A stretch of 64,000 bases of DNA from Arthrobacter sp. Alg241-R88. GTDB taxonomy: Bacteria > Actinomycetota > Actinomycetes > Actinomycetales > Micrococcaceae. This document shows, piece by piece, positions 41,520 through 50,261 of the stretch. The DNA is taken from assembly GCF_900537115.1 (NCBI RefSeq), contig NZ_UNRG01000004.1, forward strand, positions 216,384 to 280,383, read 5' to 3'. The position numbers and the translations under genes were made by a program. Each line of letters begins with the position of its first letter. Position 1 is the first letter of the stretch. Below the pieces are notes generated by a model. That model saw nothing but the letters and a program-made list of their open reading frames with translations, was not told where the DNA came from and made no database searches.

Positions 41520-42689
41520 GTGAAACTGGGCATACCGCGGGAACGCCGCGAGGGTGAACGGCGGGTGGCCGCCACACCGGAGACGGTGAAGCAACTGGCG
41601 GCCCTGGGCGTGGAAATACTTCTTGAGGCGGATGCCGGTGCAGCCGCCGGCCACCCGGACGCGGACTACCGCCAGGCCGGAGCCCACATCGTCCCGCTGC
41701 TCGATGAAGCCCAGCTGGATGTCCTCACCCACGTCCGGCCACTTGATCCGCACACGGCGGGGTCCCTGAAAAGGGGAGCCGTGACCGTGGGACTGGCATC
41801 GCCGTCGTCGGAATTGCCCACCGTCCAGGCACTCGCGGACGCCGGCGTCACATCCTTCGCCCTCGAGCTCGTGCCCCGCATCTCCCGGGCCCAGTCCATG
41901 GACGCCCTCAGCTCCCAGGCCCTGGTGGCCGGCTACCGCTGCGTCCTGGAAGCCGCCATCCGGCTGCCCCGGTTTTTCCCGCTGTACATGACCGCCGCCG
42001 GCACCGTCCCGCCCGCCCGCGTCCTGGTGCTCGGAGCGGGGGTGGCCGGGCTGCAGGCCATCGGCACTGCGAAACGGCTGGGTGCCCGGGTCTTCGCCAA
42101 CGACATCCGGCCCGCCTCCGCGGACGAGGTGGCGTCCATGGGCGGCACCTTCATCCGGCTGGACCTTGAAACCGCCGAGGCAGCCGGAGGCTACGCCCGC
42201 CAGCTCAGTTCCGACGCCGGGACCCGGCAGCGGCAGCTGCTCGCCCCGCACGTTGCCCAGGCCGACGTCCTGATCACGACGGCGGCCGTCCCCGGCAGGC
42301 GCGCCCCCCTCCTGGTCACCACTGAGATGGTGCAGGGCATGCGGGCCGGGTCCGTCGTCATCGACCTCGCCGCTGAGTCCGGCGGCAACGTGGAAGCGGT
42401 GGTGCCAGGGCAGGACATTCCCGTTCCCACGGCCAACGGCTCTGGCTACGTCACCCTGGTGGGCCTGAAGGACGCCCCCTCCGCGATGGCGTCCGACGCC
42501 TCCCGCTTGTACGCCAAAAACGTCGCCAACCTGTTGGCCCTGATGATCCGGGACGGTGCCTTGGCGCCCGACTTCGACGACGAGGTGCTTGCAGGATCCT
42601 GCCTGACACACGACGGTTCGGTCCGGCACCAGCCCACCGCGGAACTGCTGGCGGCCAGGGCCGGCAGCTGGCGGGAAGGAGTTCTCTGA
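41520..42689 (+). CDS. pntAA: NAD(P) transhydrogenase, alpha subunit (NAD-binding part)
   Basis: This 389-residue soluble dI domain is of the proton-translocating transhydrogenase. KLGIPRERREGERRVAATP opens it. The NAD fold is VLVLGAGVAGLQAIGTAKRLG, and MVQGMRAGSVVIDLAAESGGN is the conserved hinge. With the next two genes it would drive NADPH formation by the proton gradient, useful next to NADPH-using monooxygenases such as PobA. GTG at 41520 has GAGGGGAG upstream. The frame is open to 41490 but without support. Confidence 0.92.
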   Translation: MKLGIPRERREGERRVAATPETVKQLAALGVEILLEADAGAAAGHPDADYRQAGAHIVPLLDEAQLDVLTHVRPLDPHTAGSLKRGAVTVGLASPSSELPTVQALADAGVTSFALELVPRISRAQSMDALSSQALVAGYRCVLEAAIRLPRFFPLYMTAAGTVPPARVLVLGAGVAGLQAIGTAKRLGARVFANDIRPASADEVASMGGTFIRLDLETAEAAGGYARQLSSDAGTRQRQLLAPHVAQADVLITTAAVPGRRAPLLVTTEMVQGMRAGSVVIDLAAESGGNVEAVVPGQDIPVPTANGSGYVTLVGLKDAPSAMASDASRLYAKNVANLLALMIRDGALAPDFDDEVLAGSCLTHDGSVRHQPTAELLAARAGSWREGVL

Positions 42690-43009
42690 TGGACGGGATG
42701 AGCCTGCTGACCATCACGGTCCTGGCGGTGTTTGTCGGCTTTGAGGTGGTTTCCAAGGTTTCCAGCACCCTGCACACGCCGCTGATGTCCGGCGCGAACG
42801 CCATCCACGGGATCATCCTGGTCGGTGCCATTATTGTTGCCGGCCAGGCGGCCGACCCGTGGCTGCTCGCAGTGGCCCTCCTCGCCGTCGTCCTGGCCAC
42901 CGCGAACCTCGTGGGAGGTTTTGTGGTGACCGACCGGATGCTGCACATGTTCCATGCGCGCAAACAAGTGGCGCCTAAAGAGGGCGCCGGGAAGGTGGAA
43001 GGCAGGTGA
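42689..43009 (+). CDS. pntAB: NAD(P) transhydrogenase, small membrane subunit
   Basis: This 106-residue protein has three to four helices and corresponds to the membrane part that is fused to the alpha subunit in E. coli. It shows VGFEVVSKVSSTLHTPLMSG, ANAIHGIILVGAI and a second TANLVGGFVVTDRMLHMF. It overlaps pntAA by one base and pntB by four. Confidence 0.92.
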   Translation: MDGMSLLTITVLAVFVGFEVVSKVSSTLHTPLMSGANAIHGIILVGAIIVAGQAADPWLLAVALLAVVLATANLVGGFVVTDRMLHMFHARKQVAPKEGAGKVEGR

Positions 43010-44379
43010 GCCTCCTCGACCCCGTGTGGACATCGCTCCTGTACCTTGCCGCCGCCGTCTTTTTCATCCTGGCGCTGCGCGGCCTCAGCTCACCCCGCAC
43101 CGCCCGCCGGGGAAACCTCATCGGCGCACTCGGTGCCCTGATCGCCGTCGTCACCGTCTTCCTGTCCTCGCGGCTCGAGAACATCCCGTGGATCCTGGCC
43201 GCGATAGTGGCCGGATCAGCGGTGGCTGCGCCTGTGGCCCGACGGGTCAAAATGACGCAGATGCCGCAGCTGGTGGCACTCTTCAACGGCGTGGGCGGCG
43301 GTGCTGCGGCGCTGGTGGCGCTCCTGGAACTCAGCCATACGGACGATCCCTGGGTCCGCCTCGCAATTGTCTTCACCCTGCTGGTAGGTGCCGTTTCCTT
43401 TGCCGGGTCCGGGGTCACCTTCGCGAAGCTGCAGGAACTGATGACCACACGGCCCGTGGTGTTCAAGGGGCTTCCGGCCGTGATGGGAGTGGTGCTGCTC
43501 GCGGCGGTGGCGGCCGGCGCCGCCGTCATCCTCACCGGTTCTGCCGCGCTCGCGGTGCTGCTCCTGGTCCTGGGGCTTGCCGCCGGGGTCCTCCTGGTGC
43601 TGCCCGTGGGCGGCGCGGACGTCCCCATCGTGATCTCGCTGCTGAACGCCTTCACCGGTCTGGCCGTGGCGGCGTCGGGTGTGGTGCTGGGCAATGTGCT
43701 GCTGGTGGTGGCGGGCACGCTGGTGGGCGCCTCGGGCACCATCCTGACCCGCGCCATGGCAGCGGCGATGGGCCGCAGCGTTGCCGGCATCCTGTTCGGC
43801 GCCTTCCGGGGAGGTTCGACGGCGGGATCCACGGCCGTGAGCGAGCGTCCGGTGCGCTCTTCCAGCGCTGAGGACGTGGCGGTGCTCCTGGGCTACGCGC
43901 AGCGCGTGATCATCGTTCCCGGCTACGGCCTGGCCGTGGCGCAGGGCCAGCACACGGCGGCAGAGTTGGCCCAGGCGCTGGAGGCCCGGGGCATCGAGGT
44001 GGATTTTGCCATCCATCCCGTGGCCGGCCGGATGCCCGGGCACATGAATGTACTGCTGGCCGAAGCCAACGTGCCCTACGAATCGCTCAAGGAGATGGGC
44101 GAGATCAACCCGCAGTTCAAGACCGCGGATGTTGCGCTGGTGGTAGGTGCCAATGATGTGGTCAACCCCGCGGCCAAGACATCCTCGGGGTCGCCCATTT
44201 ACGGCATGCCCATCCTGGAAGTTGCCGATGCCCGGCAGGTGGTGTTCCTGAAACGGTCCATGCGGCCGGGATTCGCCGGGATCGAGAACGACCTGCTGTA
44301 CGAACCCCAGACCTCCCTGCTCTTCGGGGACGCCAAGGACTCCCTCGCCCAGGTTCTTGGAGCAGTAAAAACGCTGTAG
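43006..44379 (+). CDS. pntB: NAD(P) transhydrogenase, beta subunit
   Basis: This 457-residue protein has about nine helices (1-260) forming the proton path with PntAB. The C-terminal NADP domain (about 285-457) carries VIIVPGYGLAVAQGQH and INPQFKTADVALVVGANDVVNPAA, both diagnostic. GTG at 43006 overlaps the upstream stop. All three subunits are intact, so the complex should work. Confidence 0.93.
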   Translation: MSLLDPVWTSLLYLAAAVFFILALRGLSSPRTARRGNLIGALGALIAVVTVFLSSRLENIPWILAAIVAGSAVAAPVARRVKMTQMPQLVALFNGVGGGAAALVALLELSHTDDPWVRLAIVFTLLVGAVSFAGSGVTFAKLQELMTTRPVVFKGLPAVMGVVLLAAVAAGAAVILTGSAALAVLLLVLGLAAGVLLVLPVGGADVPIVISLLNAFTGLAVAASGVVLGNVLLVVAGTLVGASGTILTRAMAAAMGRSVAGILFGAFRGGSTAGSTAVSERPVRSSSAEDVAVLLGYAQRVIIVPGYGLAVAQGQHTAAELAQALEARGIEVDFAIHPVAGRMPGHMNVLLAEANVPYESLKEMGEINPQFKTADVALVVGANDVVNPAAKTSSGSPIYGMPILEVADARQVVFLKRSMRPGFAGIENDLLYEPQTSLLFGDAKDSLAQVLGAVKTL

Positions 44380-44461
44380 CCGCCAGGCTGATGACCTGCT
44401 CTTGGCAGGCAGGCTAGTCTTCTGTGAGAAGTAGCCTTTCCATTCGCCACCGAAGGACGCC

Positions 44462-45379
44462 ATGACTGCCAACTCCACTGCCCCTCAACGCGCAGCCATC
44501 ATCATCAATCCGGCCAAGACGGTGGACATCGATGTGCGCGAACTGGCAGCCAAGCACAGCGCCGAAAACGGTTGGGGCGAAACGCTCTGGTTCGAAACCA
44601 CCAAGGAGGACCCCGGCGTCGGCCAGGCGAAGGAAGCCCTCGCGCAGGGGGCCGACATCGTCATCGCCGGCGGCGGCGACGGGACGGTCCGCTGCGTGGC
44701 CGAAGTACTCTCCGGGGGAGATATCCCCATGGGCCTGCTTCCCTTGGGCACCGGCAACCTGCTGGCCCGTAACCTCGGCATGGATATCACGGATTACGAC
44801 GGCGCCATGGCCGGCGCGTTCGCCGGCACCGAGCGGAAGATCGACGTCGTCCGTGCCCGCCGGAGCGACCCCGAGAAGGAGCAGCTCTTCCTGGTGATGG
44901 CCGGCGTGGGGTACGACGCCACCATCATGGCCGACACCGACGAGGAGCTGAAGCACAAGGTGGGCTGGCTGGCTTACGTGGATGCAGGCATCCGCAACTT
45001 GCCGGGCAAACCCGTTAAGGCGACCATCGTGATCGACGGCCAGCAGGCCGTGCGCCGCGGGGTCCGCAGCGTCATGGTGGGCAACTGCGGCAAGGTGCAG
45101 GGCGGCCTGGAAATTTTTCCGGAAGCCAAGATGGATGACGGGTTGCTCGACGTGGCGGTGCTTGCTCCCCACCATGGCCGGCTGGGCTGGCTCTCGGTGG
45201 TGGCCGGAATGATCGGCAAGGGCCGGGGCAAGGACACCGCCGTGGAGTACTTCCAGGGCAAAACCGTGGAAATTACCCTGGAGCACAATGACGACTACCA
45301 GCTGGACGGCGACCACGAGGGCCAGGGCAGGCACGTCCTGATGTCCCTGGACCCGGGCGCACTGACCATCCGGATGTAA
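44462..45379 (+). CDS. Diacylglycerol kinase-like lipid kinase
   Basis: This 305-residue protein has a DAGK catalytic fold. IIINPAKTVDID opens it. GGGDGTVRCVAEVL (about 64-77) is the nucleotide loop, and LLPLGTGNLLARNLG follows. The C-terminal sandwich has YQLDGDHEGQG. Members phosphorylate diacylglycerol, ceramide or related lipids (DgkB/YegS/LCB5 type). The start ATG at 44462 follows CACCGAAGGACGCC. It is convergent with the ACT-domain gene with no gap. Confidence 0.87.
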   Translation: MTANSTAPQRAAIIINPAKTVDIDVRELAAKHSAENGWGETLWFETTKEDPGVGQAKEALAQGADIVIAGGGDGTVRCVAEVLSGGDIPMGLLPLGTGNLLARNLGMDITDYDGAMAGAFAGTERKIDVVRARRSDPEKEQLFLVMAGVGYDATIMADTDEELKHKVGWLAYVDAGIRNLPGKPVKATIVIDGQQAVRRGVRSVMVGNCGKVQGGLEIFPEAKMDDGLLDVAVLAPHHGRLGWLSVVAGMIGKGRGKDTAVEYFQGKTVEITLEHNDDYQLDGDHEGQGRHVLMSLDPGALTIRM

Positions 45380-46219
45380 CTAGCGGGGTGTGCCGGCCGC
45401 CCGCTGATGCGACAGGATTTCGGCCAGCTCTGCGAGCCGGTGGGCCCGCGCTGATTCCGCCGGCGTGAACGGTTCCCCGGGCCGGGTGAAGATGACGGGG
45501 CCGTGCCAGGCGGTGGGGATCTTGAGCCGGGTGCCGGCGTCGTCCCTTTCCAGGGCGGCCGCCGCCGGCGTGAGGATCCGCGCCCCGAGCAGCTCCGCCA
45601 CCGCCAACGGAAGTTCGTCCGGTGCGTCCGCGATCCGGGCCGCAAGGCTTAGGGCCCTGGTCTGTCCGTCCGCCATGGCCAACGCGGTGGTGGGCCAGAC
45701 GTGCGAGCGGGTGCCGCCGCCGTCGTGCAGCGCGTCCAGGAGACCGCGCTCGCCGAGGTGCCCCGGGGCTGAGAGGACAAACTCGTCCAGCACCCCGTCC
45801 GCCGCCGGATGCACGTGGATGCTCAGGATGTTGATTCCGCTGCGGGCCAGCGCCTGGGTGACCTTCTGCAGGGAACCCGGTTCATCCCGCAGGACGGTGC
45901 GGGCGCGCCACAGCGCAGGTGCCGCCCCCAGTTTCCGTCGGTGGCGCAGGGCCGGCGCGTGCAGCCAGCCGCGGAGGATCCGGGCAGCCGACGGCTCGGC
46001 CACCCAGATCACCAGGACCGTGGCGGTCAGGGTGAGCACCAGGACCTTGGCCACATAGGGCAGGTGGGTTTCGACCACCAGGGCGTGCACCAGGAGTTCA
46101 ATGGGCAGCATCACGGCCACGTTGGCCAGGGTCAGCCGCGCTTTGGGAGGTTCGGGCATCATGCCGCAGACCTCGCAGCTCAATTCAGCCGCGGGTGTGT
46201 TCGGTATGGGAGGCTTCAT
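45380..46219 (-). CDS. ACT domain-containing membrane-linked protein
   Basis: A 279-residue protein. The N-terminus is short, with two cysteine residues in SCEVCGMM. Two helices (about 31-50 and 55-75) then lead to a cytosolic part with an ACT domain (about 107-170; RTVLRDEPGSLQKVTQALARSG is the ligand-binding strand-helix). The last 100 residues are predicted to be alpha/beta. ACT domains sense small molecules such as amino acids. The ligand is unknown. The two-helix plus DUF2798-like segment resembles small antimicrobial-resistance-type membrane proteins, so this may be a fusion. Its function is open. Confidence 0.7.
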   Translation of the reverse strand: MKPPIPNTPAAELSCEVCGMMPEPPKARLTLANVAVMLPIELLVHALVVETHLPYVAKVLVLTLTATVLVIWVAEPSAARILRGWLHAPALRHRRKLGAAPALWRARTVLRDEPGSLQKVTQALARSGINILSIHVHPAADGVLDEFVLSAPGHLGERGLLDALHDGGGTRSHVWPTTALAMADGQTRALSLAARIADAPDELPLAVAELLGARILTPAAAALERDDAGTRLKIPTAWHGPVIFTRPGEPFTPAESARAHRLAELAEILSHQRAAGTPR

Positions 46220-46376
46220 GCCTCAAGCATCAGGGGGAGCTGTTTCAGTGGTGTTGCCCGGCGGTTCCATTCATGGGAACGCGCCGGCCGGCTTTGGCGG
46301 GCCGCGACGTAGGATTTAGCAGGAACGTCAGCGCGGCCGCCCGTCAGAAGTCCACCCGCAGGAAGGCGTTCCTTTC

Positions 46377-47444
46377 GTGAAGATGCTCGCTGAAATGTTC
46401 AGCATTGGTCCCGGCAACAAGGACCACCACCCCGCAGTGAGGTGCGCCGTGGGCGTCTTCGTTCCGCTCTTCACGCTGGTGCTGCTGGGCCGGCTGGACC
46501 TGGCAATCTTCGCGTCCTTCGGCGCCTTTACCGGAATTTACGGCCGCGGCGAACCCCACGGAACCCGGTTCGCGCTCCAACTGCGGGCCGGACTGCTGAT
46601 GCTCGCAGTCATCCTCCTGGCTACCCTGGCGGCGAGGGCAGCGGGGGCCTTTGAACTGGACGGCAGCGGCACGGCCTGGCTCCTGGTTCCCGCCACCACC
46701 CTGGTGGCAGGCGCCTGCTCATTGATCATTTCCTGGTGGCGGATGCGTCCCGCAGGCTCGCTGTTCCACATCTTCGCGTTCGCGGCGATCGCTTCCATCC
46801 CGAACCAGCCTCCGCTGTGGCAGGCCATGCTGGTGGCAGTCCTCACCACGGTGTTCTGCCTGCTGGTGGGCTTCTCCTCCAGGATCCTCCCCAGCCACCG
46901 GACCCCCTGGATCCGGCCAAGGCCCGTCCGCCGCACGCCCAACGAAAAGCGGGCCGCCTGGCTGGAGGGCCTGGGCTACCTCATCGCCGCCGGGCTTGCC
47001 GGGACCTTGGCCACTTGGGCCGGCGAGCTGCTGGGCTTCGGGCACAACTACTGGGCCATGGTGGCGGCCGTTGTCCCGCTGGTGGGACACACCACCCGCC
47101 ACCGCATCCGCCGTGGCGTCCAGCGCATCATCGGCACCGTCCTGGGCCTGGTGATCCTGGCCGGGATTGTGCTGCTGGACCTGGAACCCTGGCAGACGGT
47201 GCTGGTCATGGCGCTGTGCCAGTTCGGTGCGGAAATGTTCATCATTCGCCAATACCTGCTGGCCCAGCTTTTCGTCACACCCCTCGCCCTGATTTCCACC
47301 CTCCTGGTGGTTCCGTCCCCTCCTGCCATCCTGCTCCGGGACCGCATCATCGAAACGGTGATTGGGGCCGCCGTCGGCATTGCCGTGGTGCTGGCCCCGG
47401 AGGTTTGGCGCCGCGTCCGTGAACGGACGACGGCGGAAGTTTAG
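46377..47444 (+). CDS. FUSC family membrane protein (aromatic acid exporter-like)
   Basis: This 355-residue protein has two groups of five to six helices (about 22-165 and 200-340), separated by a basic loop. FASFGAFTGIYGRGEPHGTRFALQ is typical of the FUSC fold. FGHNYWAMVAAVVPLVGHTTRHRIRRGVQRIIGTV is the conserved second-half motif. Relatives such as AaeB export aromatic acids, which would fit this aromatic-catabolic neighbourhood. GTG at 46377 is chosen, with ATG 46383 possible. Confidence 0.82.
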   Translation: MKMLAEMFSIGPGNKDHHPAVRCAVGVFVPLFTLVLLGRLDLAIFASFGAFTGIYGRGEPHGTRFALQLRAGLLMLAVILLATLAARAAGAFELDGSGTAWLLVPATTLVAGACSLIISWWRMRPAGSLFHIFAFAAIASIPNQPPLWQAMLVAVLTTVFCLLVGFSSRILPSHRTPWIRPRPVRRTPNEKRAAWLEGLGYLIAAGLAGTLATWAGELLGFGHNYWAMVAAVVPLVGHTTRHRIRRGVQRIIGTVLGLVILAGIVLLDLEPWQTVLVMALCQFGAEMFIIRQYLLAQLFVTPLALISTLLVVPSPPAILLRDRIIETVIGAAVGIAVVLAPEVWRRVRERTTAEV

Positions 47445-47492
47445 CGGGTGCGCCGGCCCAGGCGGGTGCCACGGCGGTAAGCTGGGAAGGTC

Positions 47493-48281
47493 CCATTGAA
47501 CGGAAGCGGGGGTGTGGTGGCCAATTCCGCGTCAGGTGATTCGGTAGTGGACAGGATCGTCCGCCTGATCGCCGCCTTCCCCCAGGATGTCCACGCCCTT
47601 CAGCTCTCGGAACTTGCAGAGCGGGCAGGCCTTCCGCTGACCACCACCCACCGGCTGGTCCGCCAGCTCGCCGGCCACGGCCTCCTCGAAGCTGGACCCG
47701 GCGGCTCGGTGCGGCCCGGACTTCGGCTGTGGGAGCTGGTCAACAGGACCTCTCCCACGCTGGCGCTCCGGCAGGCGGCGATGCCTTTTATGGAGGACAT
47801 CCAGCAGGTCCTCAATCAGAACGTGAACCTCGCGGTGCTGGACGGCTGGGAGGCGCTCTTCGTGGAGCGGCTGTCCCGGCGGGGCTCGGTGGCCAACCGG
47901 GCCCAGGTGGCAGGCAGGATGCCGGTCCACATTTCTTCTGCCGGGCTGGCGTTGGTGGCCCACCAGGACAAGGCCCTCCAACAGCAGTACCTGGACCAGT
48001 TCGCCGACCCTGACGGGAAGGTCGGCCCGGACGATGTCCGCGGGCTGCTGGCCGAAACGGCGCACCAGGGATTCGCCCAGCTGAAGGGCGTGGTGGACCC
48101 GGACACTTGGGGGATCGCTGTCCCCGTGCTTAACCGCCGGCAGCGCGCCGTGGCGTCGCTCGGCGTCGTGGTGCCCCTCCGCGAGATGCGCCTGCAGGCG
48201 CTGGTGCCGGCGCTGCAAACCGCCGCCCGCGGCATCGCCCGCCGCCTGGCCGATTCCTGATACCTCTACCATTCAACGGAA
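47493..48281. promoter_or_regulatory. Paired CCATT(G/C)AACGGAA motif before the IclR and pobA genes
   Basis: CCATTGAACGGAA (47493-47505) lies just before the IclR gene and CCATTCAACGGAA (48269-48281) lies just before pobA, differing at one base. The second is part of ATTC-AACG-GAAT, a perfect palindrome. Only the two ends of this span are the sites. The gene lies between. Confidence 0.55.
47514..48260 (+). CDS. IclR family regulator, PobR-like
   Basis: This 248-residue regulator has a winged helix (about 8-70; ALQLSELAERAGLPLTTTHRL) and an effector domain (about 85-245; GRMPVHISSAGLALVAH). It is placed directly upstream of pobA in the same direction, as is usual for IclR-type PobR activators. 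The GTG at 47514 follows a G-rich ribosome site. A TTG at 47496 overlaps the operator-like motif and is unlikely. Confidence 0.84.
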   Translation: MVANSASGDSVVDRIVRLIAAFPQDVHALQLSELAERAGLPLTTTHRLVRQLAGHGLLEAGPGGSVRPGLRLWELVNRTSPTLALRQAAMPFMEDIQQVLNQNVNLAVLDGWEALFVERLSRRGSVANRAQVAGRMPVHISSAGLALVAHQDKALQQQYLDQFADPDGKVGPDDVRGLLAETAHQGFAQLKGVVDPDTWGIAVPVLNRRQRAVASLGVVVPLREMRLQALVPALQTAARGIARRLADS

Positions 48282-48362
48282 TCGATGTGCCGGCAGTCAC
48301 TCCCCGTGGCGCACACTGGGTGCCAGACCAGGAAACCCGGCACCGCCTCCGCGGAGCCCGCA

Positions 48363-49571
48363 ATGAAGCGAGACAGCGCCATGGCAGCACGAAAAATCAT
48401 CACTACCCAGGTGGCCATTATGGGAGCCGGACCCGCCGGGCTGATGCTCTCCCACCTGCTGGCGAACGCCGGTATCGAGTCCACGGTGATCGAGGTCCGC
48501 AGCCATAAGGAGATCTCCGAGACGGTCCGCGCCGGCATCCTGGAGCACGGCACCGTCAACATGCTGGTGGACAGCGGGGTCTCGGACCGGGTGCTGCGTG
48601 ACGGCGACCGGCACGACGGCATCGAACTGCGCTTCAACGGCGAGAGCCACCGCGTCGACTTTAAGGAATTGGTGGGGGAGTCCGTGTGGCTGTACCCGCA
48701 GACGGACGTGTTCCTGGACCTCGCCGCCCGCCGGAAGGCCGACGGCGGCGACGTCCGCTACAGCGTCACGGACACTTCCGTCCACGACCTTGAGGGCAAG
48801 CCGAAGGTCCGGTTCACCGACGCCGACGGTGTGGAGTACGAGATCCAGGCGGACTTCGTGGTGGGTGCTGACGGCTCCCGCAGCCACTGCCGGTTCCAGA
48901 TCCCGGAAGCGCACCGCAAGTGGTACTTCCACGAATACCCCTTCGCCTGGTTCGGCATCCTGGCCGAAGCCCCCCGCAGTTCCGACGAGCTGATCTACGC
49001 CAACTCTGCCAACGGGTTCGCCCTGATCAGCCAGCGCACCGAGACGGTCCAGCGGATGTACTTCCAGTGCGACCCCAAGGAAAACGTTGCCAAGTGGGAC
49101 GACGACAGGATCTGGGCCGAGTTCCGCAGCCGGGTCAACGGCAACGGCTTCGAGCTCAACGAGGGGCCGGTCATCGAAAAGATGGTCCTGCCGTTCCGCA
49201 GCTTCGTCCACACCCCCATGCGCCACGGCAACCTGTTCCTGGCCGGGGACGCCGCCCACACCGTGCCGCCCACCGGCGCCAAGGGCCTGAACCTGGCGAT
49301 CCATGACGTGAAAGTCCTCTTCGAAGGACTCGACAGCCATTACAACTCCGGCTCCGGCCGCTTGCTGGAGTCCTACAGCGACCGCGCCCTCGAGCGGGTG
49401 TGGAAGGCCCAGCAGTTCTCCTACTGGATGACCACCATGCTGCACACCCCTGCCGATGCCGATGACTTCTCCCGCGCCCGCCAGCTCGGCGAACTGCATT
49501 CGGTCGTCTCCTCCCGCCACGGCATGGCCTACCTTGCCGAGGCATACACCGGCTGGCCCGGCCAGGCCTGA
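48363..49571 (+). CDS. pobA: 4-hydroxybenzoate 3-monooxygenase
   Basis: This 402-residue FAD enzyme hydroxylates 4-hydroxybenzoate to protocatechuate, feeding the pca pathway. FAD is bound by VAIMGAGPAGLMLSHLL (about 15-31), the middle motif is DFVVGADGSRSHCR, and the second FAD motif is NLFLAGDAAHTVPPTGAKGLN. The family's ISETVRAGILEHGTVNML segment is intact. ATG at 48363 has GGAG six bases upstream. An ATG at 48381 gives a product closer to the usual 394 residues. Confidence 0.93.
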   Translation: MKRDSAMAARKIITTQVAIMGAGPAGLMLSHLLANAGIESTVIEVRSHKEISETVRAGILEHGTVNMLVDSGVSDRVLRDGDRHDGIELRFNGESHRVDFKELVGESVWLYPQTDVFLDLAARRKADGGDVRYSVTDTSVHDLEGKPKVRFTDADGVEYEIQADFVVGADGSRSHCRFQIPEAHRKWYFHEYPFAWFGILAEAPRSSDELIYANSANGFALISQRTETVQRMYFQCDPKENVAKWDDDRIWAEFRSRVNGNGFELNEGPVIEKMVLPFRSFVHTPMRHGNLFLAGDAAHTVPPTGAKGLNLAIHDVKVLFEGLDSHYNSGSGRLLESYSDRALERVWKAQQFSYWMTTMLHTPADADDFSRARQLGELHSVVSSRHGMAYLAEAYTGWPGQA

Positions 49572-49577
49572 CAAGCA

Positions 49578-49640
49578 GAGTTTTTGTCCAGATATGCCGA
49601 CCAAAAGTGCTATTTGCCCTGCATATCTGGACAAAAACTC
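49578..49640. repeat. Palindromic element, family B, copy 2 (after pobA)
   Basis: GAGTTTTTGTCCAGATATGC (49578-49597) and its exact complement (49621-49640) form a perfect 20-bp stem with a 23-base loop. The arms match copy 1 at 40910-40972 while the loops differ, so the arms are conserved. It lies seven bases after the pobA stop and 28 before the end of the convergent tetR gene. Confidence 0.9.
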
Positions 49641-49668
49641 CGGGGGATACGAGGTGGCGAAGGACGAC

Positions 49669-50208
49669 TTAGGGTGCCAGCAGCCGCCGGACTGCCGCGG
49701 CAATGGCTGCTGCGTCAGGCTGCTCGTCCCGCCTGACCGTGAGCAGGTGGAGCAGGACGCCGTCGCCGTAGTCCGCCACGTCCCGGGCGCGGGCGGGCGC
49801 ATCAGCCATGCCCAACCCGGCGAGGGCCTGTTCGAGGCCGCCCACCAGCCGAAAGTGGCCGGCTGTTACTGACTCGGGCTGGTCCAGCGAGAGGGCCAAC
49901 CGGGCGCGGGTGAGGCCGGCATGCTCTCCGGCCAGGGCCAGCACCAGGGCGGCAAGTTGGGCTGCCAGCTCCTCAACGGTCTGCGGCGGGCCGGCCGGTC
50001 CCTGGTCCTGGAGGAGCGTGGCGTCCAGCTCCAGCAGACGGTCCAGCACCGCTTCGACCAGGGCCGCGCGGTTCCGGTAGTAGTTGGAAGTGGTGCCTTG
50101 CGGCAGTTTGGCCGCTGCATCAACCGCCCGGTGGGTGAGGCCCTTCATCCCCTTATCCGCCACGACCTTCAGGGCGGCATCCATCAATTCTCTGCGGCGG
50201 TGAGGCAT
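49669..50208 (-). CDS. TetR family transcriptional regulator
   Basis: This 179-residue repressor has an N-terminal helix-turn-helix (about 5-50; LMDAALKVVADKGMKGLTHRAVDAAAKLPQGTTSNYYRNRAAL). A Leu/Ala-rich helical ligand domain follows. Start ATG 50208. An open frame extends through the operator to 50307 but is not used. It is divergent from the FAD monooxygenase with 53 bases between, and a clean palindrome in the gap points to direct control of the oxygenase and of itself. Confidence 0.87.
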   Translation of the reverse strand: MPHRRRELMDAALKVVADKGMKGLTHRAVDAAAKLPQGTTSNYYRNRAALVEAVLDRLLELDATLLQDQGPAGPPQTVEELAAQLAALVLALAGEHAGLTRARLALSLDQPESVTAGHFRLVGGLEQALAGLGMADAPARARDVADYGDGVLLHLLTVRRDEQPDAAAIAAAVRRLLAP

Positions 50209-50233
50209 GGGCCCAGTGTATGGCCCTTCCCAT

Positions 50234-50251
50234 CTACTACAAAAGTAGTAG
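50234..50251. promoter_or_regulatory. TetR operator candidate
   Basis: CTACTAC-AAAA-GTAGTAG is a perfect 18-base dyad in the 53-base divergent gap between tetR and the FAD monooxygenase gene. It is centred 20 bases before the oxygenase ATG. Confidence 0.75.
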
Positions 50252-50261
50252 AATCGCCCCC

